The notes: a model not told the origin generated them from the letters alone. 64,000 nucleotides of DNA from an uncultured Oscillospiraceae bacterium (GCA_934565795.1 CAKTIM010000004.1:62001-126000), one strand, 5' to 3'. Positions 44,157-53,225 are shown, counted from the stretch's first letter. Made by a program: numbers and translations.

Positions 44157-44317
44157 GGAAGCTCTGAATAAATCGGCAAGAGCTGGCAGCGAGGAATTTT
44201 GCTCCCAGACAAGGGCTGGAAAGTGGCGGAATACTTTGTGTATTTCCCACTTTTCAGCCCGCAGCATGGGGGCAAAAGGCCCGCTGTCCAGCCGCAGACG
44301 AGTTATTCAGAGGTTCC
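44157..44317 (-). mobile_element. MITE-like element, full length
   Basis: 161 bp. Ends GGAAGCTCTGAATAAATCGG and CGAGTTATTCAGAGGTTCC; central stem GCTGGAAAGTGG/CCACTTTTCAGC. CTTA occurs directly outside both ends. It stops 1 base before the stop codon of the convergent peptidase gene. Confidence 0.8.
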
Positions 44318-44318
44318 C

Positions 44319-45362
44319 TTATAAAACTTCCGCGTCCTTCGGGTAGGCGTTCAGCACGCGGCAGCCGTCCTTGGTGACGCAGACCAGATCCTCAATGCGG
44401 ATGCCCACCCGGCCGGGAATGTAGATGCCCGGCTCAATGGAGAAGCACATGCCCTCCTCCACGATCACCTCGTCGGTGGCGGATACGTCGAAGGGCTCGT
44501 GCACCTCCATGCCGATGCCGTGCCCCAGGCGGTGAATGAAATAGGGGCCGTAGCCCGCATCCTCGATGACCTTGCGGGCGGCCAGGTCGATCTCCTTGAA
44601 GGGGATGCCCGGCCGGACGGCGGCGATTCCGGCCAGATTGGCCCGGAGTACCGTGTCGTAAATCTCCTTCTCCGTGTTTTCGCCCACGAAGAAGGTGCGG
44701 GTCATGTCGCTGCAATAGCCGTCTACGATGCAGCCCATGTCCACCACCACATTCTCGCCCCGCTTCAGCACCCGGTCGCCGGGGACGCCGTGGGGATCGG
44801 CGGCGTGGTCGCCATAGGCGACGATGGTATCAAAGGAATTGCCCTGGGAAACCTTGGCGAACAGTGCGTCAATTTCGCTTTGCAGCTGCTTTTCACTCTT
44901 GCCCACGGCGATCATCCCGGCCACCTCCGCCATCACGGAGTCGTTGACCAGGGAGGCGCGGATCATCTTCTGCTGCTCCTGGGGCGTCTTTATGGCCTTC
45001 ACCTCGTCGATCACCGTGCCGACCGACAGCGCCAGCTCCGGCTTCAGCGCCTGCAGGCGCAGAAGGAACCGGGCGGGGAAGCTCTTGTCCACGGCAATTT
45101 TCCCCTCCAGCAGCCCGGCAAGCATGGCCACGCCGTCCTGCGCGTCGGAATACCAGACGGCGGGCAGCTCCCCGGCGTATACAAACAGCTGATTGATCAG
45201 AAGCGTCACCTTTGCGTCCTTCGTCACCACCAGTGCCAGCAGCCGCTCACCGGGGGAGAAGCGGGTGCCGGTGAAATACCAGATGGCGTTGGGGTCGCAG
45301 ATCAGCGCCGCGTCCAGATGCTTGGCATTCAGCCGTTCAACAAGTCTTGTAATGGAATCCAT
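44319..45362 (-). CDS. Xaa-Pro peptidase, M24 family
   Basis: A 347-residue enzyme that removes residues before proline. The N-terminal creatinase-like domain (about 1-125) precedes the pita-bread domain with metal ligands in NVVVDMGCIVDGYCSDMTRT, PYFIHRLGHGIGMEVHEPFD, EEGMCFSIEPGIYIPGR and GIRIEDLV. Length matches PepQ/aminopeptidase P-like proteins of Firmicutes. I chose ATG 45362, 8 bases from AAGGAG; the other two start codons are too close to it. It follows the esterase gene by 18 bases in one operon. Confidence 0.92.
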   Translation of the reverse strand: MDSITRLVERLNAKHLDAALICDPNAIWYFTGTRFSPGERLLALVVTKDAKVTLLINQLFVYAGELPAVWYSDAQDGVAMLAGLLEGKIAVDKSFPARFLLRLQALKPELALSVGTVIDEVKAIKTPQEQQKMIRASLVNDSVMAEVAGMIAVGKSEKQLQSEIDALFAKVSQGNSFDTIVAYGDHAADPHGVPGDRVLKRGENVVVDMGCIVDGYCSDMTRTFFVGENTEKEIYDTVLRANLAGIAAVRPGIPFKEIDLAARKVIEDAGYGPYFIHRLGHGIGMEVHEPFDVSATDEVIVEEGMCFSIEPGIYIPGRVGIRIEDLVCVTKDGCRVLNAYPKDAEVL

Positions 45363-45380
45363 GTTCATCACTCCTTGTGT

Positions 45381-46157
45381 CTAATTCATCCAGAGATAGT
45401 GCATCAATTGGGGCACCTGCTTTCGCCAGTCGGCCTCGCAGTGGCGGCCGAAGCGCTGGCAGTGGAGAAATGTGTCCACATTCTGCTGCCGCAGCAGCGC
45501 CTCGATGGCCAGATTGTCCCGCGCGGTCTGGGTGCGCCAGTCCAGGGCCGGGTCGTCCTGGGCGCGGCCCGCCTCCTCCGTGCCCCAGCTGAGGTAGACG
45601 CGGGTGTTGGAGTCCAGGCGGCTGTGCAGGATATCCTGCGCCATGTCCTGAAAGCAGGCGGATATGGTGCTGGAAAGGCAGGCAGCCTTGGAAAACACCT
45701 GATTGTAGGCGGTGACGCCATACAGGCTCATCAGCCCGCCCATGCTGGAGCCGCCGATGCCGGTGGCCTCCCGGAATGCGTAGGTGCGGTACTGGGCATC
45801 GATCATGGGCTTGACCTGGTTGACGATCCAGTCCATCGTCTGCACCCCCATGCCGTTGATGCTGCCCCAGCGGCGCAGGGTGAAGGAATAGGGGCTGTAT
45901 TCATCCAGCCGGTCGTTTCCCTCGTGGCTGCATTCCATGCCCACTACGATCATCCCCTTGCCCCAGCCGTCCAGAAATTCCTCCAGTCCCCAGCTGGTGC
46001 CATAGGTGGCGTCCCAGTCCTGGTAGAGGTTCTGACCGTCGAAGAAGTACATCACGGGGTAGCGCTCACTGGAGCCGTCGTACCCCCTGGGCAGATAGAT
46101 ATGCAGCGTCCGCATCTTCCCCCGCGGGGAATAGAGAAAGCCTCTTTTCTCAACCAT
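45381..46157 (-). CDS. Alpha/beta-hydrolase esterase, enterochelin esterase-like
   Basis: A 258-residue putative esterase of the esterase D/Fes type. RTLHIYLPRGYDGSSERYPV and MYFFDGQNLYQDWDATYG form the N-terminal core; the nucleophile elbow is GIGGSSMGGLMSLY. The likely catalytic His lies in DTFLHCQRFGRHCEADWRKQ. It has no signal peptide, so it is cytoplasmic. ATG 46157 has AAGGAGG 8 bases upstream. Promoter at 46200-46228; the M24 peptidase is downstream. Confidence 0.85.
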   Translation of the reverse strand: MVEKRGFLYSPRGKMRTLHIYLPRGYDGSSERYPVMYFFDGQNLYQDWDATYGTSWGLEEFLDGWGKGMIVVGMECSHEGNDRLDEYSPYSFTLRRWGSINGMGVQTMDWIVNQVKPMIDAQYRTYAFREATGIGGSSMGGLMSLYGVTAYNQVFSKAACLSSTISACFQDMAQDILHSRLDSNTRVYLSWGTEEAGRAQDDPALDWRTQTARDNLAIEALLRQQNVDTFLHCQRFGRHCEADWRKQVPQLMHYLWMN

Positions 46158-46199
46158 ACCCTGCCCTCCTTCTTTCTGCGGCATTAATGCACTGAGTGG

Positions 46200-46228
46200 A
46201 TTATACCATATTTTCCAATTCCCGACAA
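46200..46228 (-). promoter_or_regulatory. Sigma-A promoter for the esterase-peptidase operon
   Basis: On the minus strand TTGTCG, 17-base spacer, TATAAT. Confidence 0.65.
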
Positions 46229-46284
46229 GTGAAAATTACCGGGGCGGTGGGACATGATCCTGCACAAAAAGGCAATAAATGTCT

Positions 46285-46312
46285 TTTCAAACCTCGTATT
46301 TTCTGATAAACT
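46285..46312 (+). promoter_or_regulatory. Possible promoter for the YesN-like regulator
   Basis: TTTCAA, 16-base spacer, TAAACT, 36 bases before the GTG start. Confidence 0.4.
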
Positions 46313-46347
46313 AGAAGATACATACTTTTCCTGAGGGGGCGTGCAGG

Positions 46348-47907
46348 GTGTATACCATCTTGGTTGCCGATGATGAGGCGATTATCCGGCAGGGGATCAA
46401 GGTTCTGTTTGACTATGAGGCGCTGGGGTTTACCATCTGCGGCGAGGCGGCGGATGGGGATCAGACGCTGGCGCAGATTCGCGCCCTGCAGCCCGATGTG
46501 GTGCTGATGGATATCCGCATGCCTGGAATGACCGGCCTGGAGGTAATCAGGCAGGCTCGGGCCGAGGGCTATCAGGGCAAGGTCATTATCATCAGCAGCT
46601 ATTCCGACTTCAAGTACGCCCAGGAGGCCATCCGTCACGGTGTGCAATACTACATTACCAAGCCCCTGGACGAGGACGAGCTGGAACAGGTGCTCCTGGG
46701 CTTCAAGGAGAGCTTCGACCGGGAGCGCCAGGCGCAGCATGCCTCCGAGCAGTACCGCCGCAAGGCCCGCGCCGCCATTGTGCGGGAGCTTCTGCTGGAA
46801 CAGGGGGAGCTGACGCTTTCCAGCGCCGCCGAGATCAGCCTATTGGCGGACGGCTACCAGGTGGTGATCTGCGAAAAATACAGCCAGCGGACGCCCGGCG
46901 GTCTGCCGGACTTTGGCCAGCTGCTGCGGGTCAACAATCAGGACAGCCGGGCATTCGACTGCGTTTCCCTGGATGGACTGGAGGTAACGCTGCTGAAGGG
47001 AGAGGCTGCGCTTCAGAAATTCCAGGCGCTGCTGCAGCGCTTCGACGGTGAGGGCAGCGCCCCGCAGCGGCAGCAGCTGGAGGGCGTATTCCTCTGCTTT
47101 GGCCGCCCGGTGAAATCCATGTCCCAGATCGCCCTCTCCTATGCCCAGGCGCTGCACGCCAGAAGCCGCCGCTTCTTCTGCGCCCAGGAGCAGCACACCC
47201 TGGGCTACGATGCCCTGCCCGTCCGGCTGGATGCCGCGCCGCTGCTGAATAAGGCGCTGCTGGAGGAATACGCCAGCAGGCTTTTGAATTACGTGCAGAC
47301 CTTCAACCGCAACAAGATGGCGCAGACGCTGGGCCAGCTTCAGAGCCGGCTGTATACCGCCCCCGATTCCATTGCGTCCATCAAGCTGTTTTTCACCGAC
47401 CTGCATTTGCAGATCAAGGAGCAGATGAACCGCCTCTACCCCGGCAATTCCATTCCCTTCTATTCCAATGCCCAGCTGATCCGCACCATCGACGAGGCCG
47501 ACTTCCTCTATGAAATCATCCGCTTCCTGGCCCAGCGGTTTGAAATTATGATGTCCTCCATCGGTACCTCCAGCCGGGATAGCGTGCTGGACGACATTCT
47601 GCATTACATCGACCACAACTACGCTCAGAACATCACCCTGGAAAATATCGCGCCGCTGTTCGGCTACAACCATTCCTACCTGGGAAAAATCTTCTCCAAA
47701 AAGACGGGCCAGAGCTTCAATTCCTATGTCGATCACGTCCGCATCGAGCAGGCCAAGCGCCTGCTGCTCCAGGACGATTCCAAGGTCTACACCGTGGCCG
47801 AGCGGGTGGGCTATAAGAATGTGGACTATTTCCACATCAAGTTCAAAAAATACGTGGGCCAAAGCCCCGCGGAGTTCCGAAAGAGGAATAAGGGAACCTC
47901 TGAATGA
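46348..47907 (+). CDS. YesN-family response regulator
   Basis: A 519-residue protein with GTG start after GAGGGGG. The receiver domain (1-120) has the acidic pair DDE near residue 8, phosphoacceptor Asp in PDVVLMDIRMPGM, and Lys in YYITKPLDEDE. A middle region of about 270 residues is followed by an AraC-type HTH (NITLENIAPLFGYNHSYLGK, FSKKTGQSFNSYVDHVRIEQ). Such regulators normally pair with a YesM histidine kinase for sugar genes; none is adjacent. The last codons GTSE and stop lie in the end of a MITE-like repeat. Confidence 0.88.
   Translation: MYTILVADDEAIIRQGIKVLFDYEALGFTICGEAADGDQTLAQIRALQPDVVLMDIRMPGMTGLEVIRQARAEGYQGKVIIISSYSDFKYAQEAIRHGVQYYITKPLDEDELEQVLLGFKESFDRERQAQHASEQYRRKARAAIVRELLLEQGELTLSSAAEISLLADGYQVVICEKYSQRTPGGLPDFGQLLRVNNQDSRAFDCVSLDGLEVTLLKGEAALQKFQALLQRFDGEGSAPQRQQLEGVFLCFGRPVKSMSQIALSYAQALHARSRRFFCAQEQHTLGYDALPVRLDAAPLLNKALLEEYASRLLNYVQTFNRNKMAQTLGQLQSRLYTAPDSIASIKLFFTDLHLQIKEQMNRLYPGNSIPFYSNAQLIRTIDEADFLYEIIRFLAQRFEIMMSSIGTSSRDSVLDDILHYIDHNYAQNITLENIAPLFGYNHSYLGKIFSKKTGQSFNSYVDHVRIEQAKRLLLQDDSKVYTVAERVGYKNVDYFHIKFKKYVGQSPAEFRKRNKGTSE
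47893..47905 (+). mobile_element. Solo MITE end fragment
   Basis: GGAACCTCTGAAT matches the outer 13 bases of the MITE-like family and supplies the last codons of the YesN gene. It may be a remnant of a lost element. Confidence 0.4.
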
Positions 47908-47910
47908 TGA

Positions 47911-47945
47911 AACAGGCACGCTGCAATCGTCGCAGCGTGCCTGTT
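47911..47945. terminator. Bidirectional terminator
   Basis: Perfect 14-bp arms AACAGGCACGCTGC/GCAGCGTGCCTGTT with a 7-base loop, between two convergent genes. Confidence 0.85.
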
Positions 47946-47959
47946 TGTGTGTAGTCAGA

Positions 47960-49642
47960 TCATGCCAGGATCGGCTCGATGGCGGCGGCCAGAGCCTCCT
48001 TCTGGGCCTCGGCCTCTGCCAAGTCCTTACCCAGGGTGGTGAAGTACATCTTGATCTTCGGTTCGGTGCCGGAGGGGCGGACGATGACGGAGGCGCCGCC
48101 CTCCAGGGCGAAGCGCAGCACATTGGAGGCGGGCAGGCCGGTCTTTTCCGGCTGCTCGTAGTCGGTGAATTCCGTCACCCGATAGCCCGCGATCTGGGCG
48201 GGGGGCGTGACGCGCAGGGTCTGCATGATGGAGGCCATCTTGTCCATGCCGCTTAGGCCGGGGAACTCGAAGGAATCGGTCTTGTTCAGGTACCGGCCGT
48301 AGCTGGCGTAGATCTCATCCAGCCGCTCCCGCAGGGACGAGCCGACGGAGCGGTAGTAGGCCGCCATTTCGCAGATCAGCATGGAGCTGACGATGGCGTC
48401 CTTGTCCCGGACGTAGGGGCCTGCCAGGTAGCCGTAGCTCTCCTCGAAGCCGAAGATGAACCGCTGAACCTCACCGGCCTGCTCCAGCTGGGCGATCTGG
48501 TCGCCGATCCACTTGAAGCCGGTGAGCACGCTGCGCATCTCCACGCCGTAGTGCTCTGCCACCGCGTCTGCCAGGGGGGTGGAGACGATGGATTTCACCG
48601 CCACGGGCCGCTGGGGCATGGTGCCGTTTTCGATCCGTCCGGCGCAGATGTAGTCCAGCAGCAGCGCGCCGACCTCGTTGCCGGTGAGCAGCTCATAGCT
48701 GCCGTCCTTGCAGCGCACGGCGATGCCCACCCGGTCGGCATCCGGGTCGGTGGCCAGCATCAGGTCGGCCCCGGTTTTCTTGGCCAGCTCCAGGCCCAGC
48801 TGAAGCGCCTCGAAGATTTCGGGATTGGGATAGGGACAGGTGGGGAAGTGGCCGTCGGGCTTTTCCTGCTCCGGCACCACGGTGATGTCGTCAATGCCGA
48901 TGTCATGGAGCACCCGGGTCACCGGCACCAGGCCGGAGCCGTTCAGCGGGGAATAGACCAGCTTCAGCCCGGCGGTCTTGCACAGGCCGGGGCGGACGGC
49001 GCAGGCCTTGATGGCGCTGTACAGCGCCTCCTTGCAGTCGTCGCCCACGTAGGCGATCATGCCAGAGGACAGCCCATCTGCAAAGGGAATGTGCTTCGCG
49101 CCCTCCAGAATGTCGGTTTTCTGAATTTCCGCGTAGATCACACCGGCGGCGTGGTCGGTCACCTGGCAGCCGTCGGGGCCATAGGCCTTGTAGCCGTTGT
49201 ACTTGGCGGGGTTGTGGGAGGCGGTGATCATAACGCCCGCGTTGGCATGGTAATACCGGGTGGCAAAGGACAGGGCGGGCACCGGCATCAGCGCGTCGTA
49301 AAGCCGCACCCGGATGCCGTTGGCGGCCAGCACGCAGGCAGCCTCCCGGGCGAACACGTCGGAATTGATCCGGCTGTCATAGGAGACGGCCACCAGCTGG
49401 CTGCCCCCCTGGGTCTTGACCCAGTTGGCAAGGCCCTGGGTGGCCTGGCGCACGGTGTAAATATTCATGCGGTTGCTGCCCGCGCCCAGCACGCCCCGCA
49501 GTCCGCCGGTGCCGAATTTCAGCGCGATGGCGAACCGCTCCTTGATCTCATCCTCGTTCCCGGCAATGCGCTCCAGCTCCGCCGTCAGCGCCGCATCCTC
49601 CAGCTTTGTGCCGCACCAGCGCTTGTAATCATCCATATACAT
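47960..49642 (-). CDS. pgm: Phosphoglucomutase / phosphomannomutase
   Basis: A 560-residue enzyme of the alpha-D-phosphohexomutase family. The active-site serine loop is VMITASHNPAKYNGYK; the metal loop is LATDPDADRVGIAV; the sugar loop is FIFGFEESYGYL; the phosphate loop is VIVRPSGTEPKIKMY. LKFGTGGLRGVLGAGSNRMN is the N-terminal signature. It interconverts glucose-6-P and glucose-1-P and so could feed GlgC. Its own promoter lies at 49698-49726. Confidence 0.93.
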   Translation of the reverse strand: MYMDDYKRWCGTKLEDAALTAELERIAGNEDEIKERFAIALKFGTGGLRGVLGAGSNRMNIYTVRQATQGLANWVKTQGGSQLVAVSYDSRINSDVFAREAACVLAANGIRVRLYDALMPVPALSFATRYYHANAGVMITASHNPAKYNGYKAYGPDGCQVTDHAAGVIYAEIQKTDILEGAKHIPFADGLSSGMIAYVGDDCKEALYSAIKACAVRPGLCKTAGLKLVYSPLNGSGLVPVTRVLHDIGIDDITVVPEQEKPDGHFPTCPYPNPEIFEALQLGLELAKKTGADLMLATDPDADRVGIAVRCKDGSYELLTGNEVGALLLDYICAGRIENGTMPQRPVAVKSIVSTPLADAVAEHYGVEMRSVLTGFKWIGDQIAQLEQAGEVQRFIFGFEESYGYLAGPYVRDKDAIVSSMLICEMAAYYRSVGSSLRERLDEIYASYGRYLNKTDSFEFPGLSGMDKMASIMQTLRVTPPAQIAGYRVTEFTDYEQPEKTGLPASNVLRFALEGGASVIVRPSGTEPKIKMYFTTLGKDLAEAEAQKEALAAAIEPILA

Positions 49643-49697
49643 CTATCTTCACCGATCCTTTTTTGGATTTTTGAATTTGGGATATACAACCAAATAT

Positions 49698-49726
49698 AAT
49701 ATAAAGCATTTCCACCCACTTGTCAA
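49698..49726 (-). promoter_or_regulatory. Sigma-A promoter for phosphoglucomutase
   Basis: On the minus strand TTGACA, 17-base spacer, TATATT. Confidence 0.75.
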
Positions 49727-50083
49727 CGTGCGATACCAAAATCCCAATGCGCGCCCGCCCTTGGCTCCCCTATTGATGCGAATCAAGGACAGAAATCCGT
49801 AAGGGCGGATACCAGCCGCCCGCAACCCAACGGTTTTGATAGCAGTAAATTGAATGGGAACAGGCAAAAATTTCTGAGTCCGTAGGGGTCGGCAACCTGC
49901 CGACCCTCAACCTGACGGTTTAGGAAGCAGTAACGAACAACGTATAACCTGCCGTATACATCCCCCCAAGCTTCCCTGTGGGGGAAGCTGTCGCCGCAGC
50001 GACTGAAGAGGGCACTCAGGTGATGGTTTCGAGAGAGACCCAACTAAAAAGGTAGAATGTTCAATACTTTGAGTCCGTAGGGG

Positions 50084-50147
50084 TGGTGCTCCGCGCAGCG
50101 AATCAGAATATCAATGATTGCCAGTGGCAATCATACAATTGATTCAT
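50084..50147 (+). mobile_element. 64-bp hairpin insertion element, copy c
   Basis: It sits exactly inside a GTAG module, between GTAGGGG and CGGATATCAGCCGCCCG, with no bases lost compared with intact modules. It starts TGGTGCTCCGCGCAGCGAAT and ends TTGATTCAT. This defines the ends of the element. Confidence 0.75.
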
Positions 50148-50217
50148 CGGATATCAGCCGCCCGCAAGGTAACGAAAGTGAGCTGTATAAACGAACTGCT
50201 CAATCCCGGTACATGAC

Positions 50218-50343
50218 GGGCGGCTGGTATCCGCCCCTACGGATTGGCGTGTACCATTCAACGCACCCTTAATAAAGAACGCACTGCGATAAGCCCTCTT
50301 CAGTCAGGCCTACGGCCTGCCAGCTTCCCCCAAGGGAAGCTTT
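50218..50343 (+). repeat. 126-bp direct repeat, copy 1
   Basis: Identical at every base to 50485-50610, 267 bp away. It includes one minus-strand module and the AGCCCTCTTCAGTCAGGCC palindrome block. Confidence 0.95.
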
Positions 50344-50484
50344 TGGAGGTAGCTGTCACCTGCTCCCATTCAACGAACTGCAGTCAAAACCACAACGCTG
50401 AGGGGCGACAAATTGCCGCCCCCTACGGACTCAGAGACTTTTGGTAATATCCATTCAACTGACAGCTCAATTCCGCGACGTTGC

Positions 50485-50610
50485 GGGCGGCTGGTATCCG
50501 CCCCTACGGATTGGCGTGTACCATTCAACGCACCCTTAATAAAGAACGCACTGCGATAAGCCCTCTTCAGTCAGGCCTACGGCCTGCCAGCTTCCCCCAA
50601 GGGAAGCTTT
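50485..50610 (+). repeat. 126-bp direct repeat, copy 2
   Basis: Exact second copy of 50218-50343; a recent tandem-type duplication. Confidence 0.95.
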
Positions 50611-50928
50611 GGCGGTAGCCGTTAGCTGGTTCCATTCAATGCACCGCTCTGTTTCGTTACGCTGCGGGTCGACAAATTGCCGACCCCTACGGACTCAGAA
50701 TGTTTTAATTTTCTCGCTTTTCCTGGAATATACGAATATTTCTACCCTTGATTCGCATCAATGGGGGAGCCGAGAAGGTCGCTGCGAATTCGCCTTGGTG
50801 CGTTCCAATGGGTATTCTGCGTACCGCCGGAAACCCCTCCGGCGCTGTTGCGCCGCCTCCCCTTTCAGGGGAGGTTGACAGGGGTTCTTCTGCCTGATAA
50901 AATGAGGGCAAAAGGAGCGCGATGGCTT

Positions 50929-51930
50929 ATGAGGCGGACGGGGGCGCTGCTGGTACTGCTGGCGCTGGTGCTGGCGGGGTGCGCGCCGGGGAAGCAGGTG
51001 TATGAGACTGTTTTCCTGGATGTGTTTGATACCGTTACCACACTGCGGGGATACGACGTTTCTCAGCAGGCGTTTCAGGCGCGGGCGGAGCAGGTGCACG
51101 GGGTGCTGCTGGAATACCATCAATTGTTTGATATCTATACGGATTTCCCCGGCGGGCTGAAGCAGGTCAATGACAATGCGGGCGTCCGCCCCGTGGCGGT
51201 GGAGCCTGCGGTGATCGAGCTGCTGAAGGAATGCCGGGAGGCGTACACCCTCACCCATGGGCGGGTCAATGCGGCCATGGGCAGTGTGCTTTCTCTGTGG
51301 CATGACGCCCGGGAGGCGGGACTGGCTGACTCGGAGCATGCGGCCCTGCCGGAGCGGGCCGCTCTGGAGGAGGCGGCGAAGCACACCTCCTTTGACACGG
51401 TGCAGCTGGACGAGGAAGCGGGCACGGTATACCTGGCCGATCCCGCCCAGCGGCTGGACGTGGGGGCCATTGCCAAGGGCTGGGCGGCCCAGCGGGCGGC
51501 CCAGTTGCTGCCGGAGGGCTATCTATTGAATGTGGGCGGCAACGTGTGCGCCCGGGGGAGCAAGCCGGATGGCAGCGGGTGGAGCATCGCCGTCCAATCC
51601 CCGGAAGCAGGAGCTGAGCATCTGTGCGTCCTCACCCTCTCGAATCAATGCCTGGTCACCAGCGGGGATTATCAGCGCAGCTACACCGTGGACGGGAAGC
51701 GCTATCACCACATCATCGACCCGGATACCCTGAGCCCCGCCGAGCTTTGGCGCAGCGTCAGCGTCCTGGCTCAGGACGCCACCCTGGCGGACTGCCTGTC
51801 CACCGCTCTGTTCCTGCTCCCGCTGGAGGAGGGGAAGGCCCTGGCCGCCCAATGCGGCGCGGAGGCCATGTGGGTGGATGCCAGCCTGAACGTCACCCAA
51901 ACCCCCGGCTTTGCCGCCGCCGTACAGTAA
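50929..51930 (+). CDS. FAD:protein FMN transferase (ApbE-like lipoprotein)
   Basis: A 333-residue protein. MRRTGALLVLLALVLAGC is a lipoprotein signal, so the enzyme faces outward. The body shows ApbE features: FDTVTTLRGYDVSQQAFQAR, FDIYTDFPGGLKQVNDNAG, RLDVGAIAKGWAAQRAAQLL, GYLLNVGGNVCARG, and YHHIIDPDTLSPAELWRSVS with the metal-binding D-T-L-S region. ApbE links FMN to threonine in redox proteins such as Rnf/Nqr subunits. AAGGAG lies 11 bases before ATG 50929, slightly long; ATG 50902 has no site. Confidence 0.88.
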   Translation: MRRTGALLVLLALVLAGCAPGKQVYETVFLDVFDTVTTLRGYDVSQQAFQARAEQVHGVLLEYHQLFDIYTDFPGGLKQVNDNAGVRPVAVEPAVIELLKECREAYTLTHGRVNAAMGSVLSLWHDAREAGLADSEHAALPERAALEEAAKHTSFDTVQLDEEAGTVYLADPAQRLDVGAIAKGWAAQRAAQLLPEGYLLNVGGNVCARGSKPDGSGWSIAVQSPEAGAEHLCVLTLSNQCLVTSGDYQRSYTVDGKRYHHIIDPDTLSPAELWRSVSVLAQDATLADCLSTALFLLPLEEGKALAAQCGAEAMWVDASLNVTQTPGFAAAVQ

Positions 51931-51934
51931 AACG

Positions 51935-51972
51935 CCCCCGATGCAGCACAAAAGCCGCATCGGGGGATTCTT
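51935..51972. terminator. Bidirectional terminator
   Basis: Perfect 10-bp arms CCCCCGATGC/GCATCGGGGG with an 12-base loop, between convergent genes. Confidence 0.75.
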
Positions 51973-51978
51973 TCCGCA

Positions 51979-53013
51979 CTACGCGATCAGGCACAGGTCG
52001 GGGAGGCACACGGCGTCACGCCAGCTGTTGATGAAGGTCATGGCCGCCTTTTCCTCCATGGCGCTGTCCCCTGCCATCAGGGCCGGATCGCCGTATTGGT
52101 TGGAGGTGGTGAAGTAGTAGGCCAGAGCCGTGGCGGAGCCGTCGGCCAGGGTGTCCGTGGTGTACAGCCCGTTCAGGAACCGCAGCACGCCCCCGGAATA
52201 CTGCATCACGCTGTAGCAGGTGCTTGCCGCGCTGTTGGAGCCTTCCAGGAAGAGCTTCCCATCGTTCATCAGATACAGCCGGGCGCGGACGGTGGAGCGG
52301 GAGACGCTCACCAGCGCGCCGTTCTGGATGGTGAAGATTTCAAACAAAAACGGATCCTGGGGGATGTCATAGCCGATACCGGCGATAATCAGCTCGTTGG
52401 TACCGTCCCCGTCCAGATCCTGGGTGGCGTAGCCCACGTGGGCGGCGTAGAGGATCATTTCGCTGACGTCGTACTGATAGGGCACGCCGCTGCCTTCATC
52501 CTTGTGGGTCAGGGCGGTGCGGTATTTCTCAATCACTGCGTCATAGGCCCCCTGGCTCTGGGTCACGGTGATCAGCGCCGCCTGACTGGTGACCGAGCCG
52601 CCGGGGCCGTCGAACCGGGCCTGGGCAGACCAGCCGTTGAGGGACAGCGGTACATTCTCCAGCGCCACCGTGTCCTCCTTGGAGATATCCAGCACCAGGC
52701 CGGGGTGCATGGTCATGGTGTCCGTGACGGAGTACGCCGTCCCCTCCGGGGACAGGAACTCCCAGGTCAGGATGCTCGCCCCCTCCGCGTGGGCCACGAA
52801 CCAGGTCTTTCCGCCGGGAGAAAGCTTCTCCCCGGTGGGATCCTTGGTCACCACCGGCGGCTGGGCCGGGGCGTCCGTCGCCTCCGTGGGCGGCTGGGTC
52901 GTCTCCGTCACTGGCTCTGCGGTGGCCTCCGGCGCTGTAGTCTCCGGCACGGCTGTGGAGGCGCACCCGCACAGCAGCACTGCCGACAGCAGCGCGGCAA
53001 TCCATTTTTTCAA
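51979..53013 (-). CDS. Lipoprotein with DxDxDG calcium-type motif, unknown
   Basis: A 344-residue protein with TTG start (AAGGAG 9 bases upstream). MKKWIAALLSAVLLCGC is a lipoprotein signal; a Thr/Pro/Glu-rich linker of about 45 residues follows. The mature part has an N-terminal beta-rich domain (ASILTWEFLSPEGTAYSVTD) and a C-terminal part with DLDGDGTNELIIAGIGYD, a calcium-binding loop as in FG-GAP/EF-hand-like repeats. I do not recognise a named family. A full MITE lies 48 bases upstream. Confidence 0.7.
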   Translation of the reverse strand: MKKWIAALLSAVLLCGCASTAVPETTAPEATAEPVTETTQPPTEATDAPAQPPVVTKDPTGEKLSPGGKTWFVAHAEGASILTWEFLSPEGTAYSVTDTMTMHPGLVLDISKEDTVALENVPLSLNGWSAQARFDGPGGSVTSQAALITVTQSQGAYDAVIEKYRTALTHKDEGSGVPYQYDVSEMILYAAHVGYATQDLDGDGTNELIIAGIGYDIPQDPFLFEIFTIQNGALVSVSRSTVRARLYLMNDGKLFLEGSNSAASTCYSVMQYSGGVLRFLNGLYTTDTLADGSATALAYYFTTSNQYGDPALMAGDSAMEEKAAMTFINSWRDAVCLPDLCLIA

Positions 53014-53060
53014 TCCGATCCACTCCTTTTCCGAGCCAGAGGCCCGGAAGAAAAATCAAA

Positions 53061-53221
53061 GGAGCCTCTGATTAAATCGGCAAGAGCTGGCAGCGAGGGA
53101 TTTTGTTCTCAGGCAAGGGATGGAAAATGGAGGAATACTGTATGTATTTCCCATTTTTCATCCCGCAGCATGAGGGCAAAAGGCCCGCTGTCCAGCCGCA
53201 GACGATTTATTCAGAGGTTCC
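53061..53221 (-). mobile_element. MITE-like element, full length
   Basis: 161 bp. Ends GGAGCCTCTGATTAAATCGG and CGATTTATTCAGAGGTTCC; central arms GGATGGAAAATGG/CCATTTTTCATCC around GGAATACTGTATGTATTTCC. Nearly the same length as the other full copies. It lies between D-lyxose isomerase and the lipoprotein gene. Confidence 0.82.
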
Positions 53222-53225
53222 TACT

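Larger units (their letters stand above)
49790..50885. repeat. REP-like mosaic cluster 5 (largest)
   Basis: Modules on plus at 49799-49822, 49882-49906 and 50077-50164 (split by an insertion); on minus at 50217-50240, 50401-50426, 50484-50507 and 50665-50690. It contains a 64-bp element at 50084-50147 and a 126-bp exact duplication. The right end (about 50780-50880) carries a different block that recurs inverted at cluster 6. No gene is supported across this 1.1-kb gap. Confidence 0.8.

Noticed and set aside
49790..50885. CRISPR array in cluster 5
   Set aside because: Repeat units are of several kinds, in both orientations and irregularly spaced, with no uniform repeat-spacer pattern and no cas genes.
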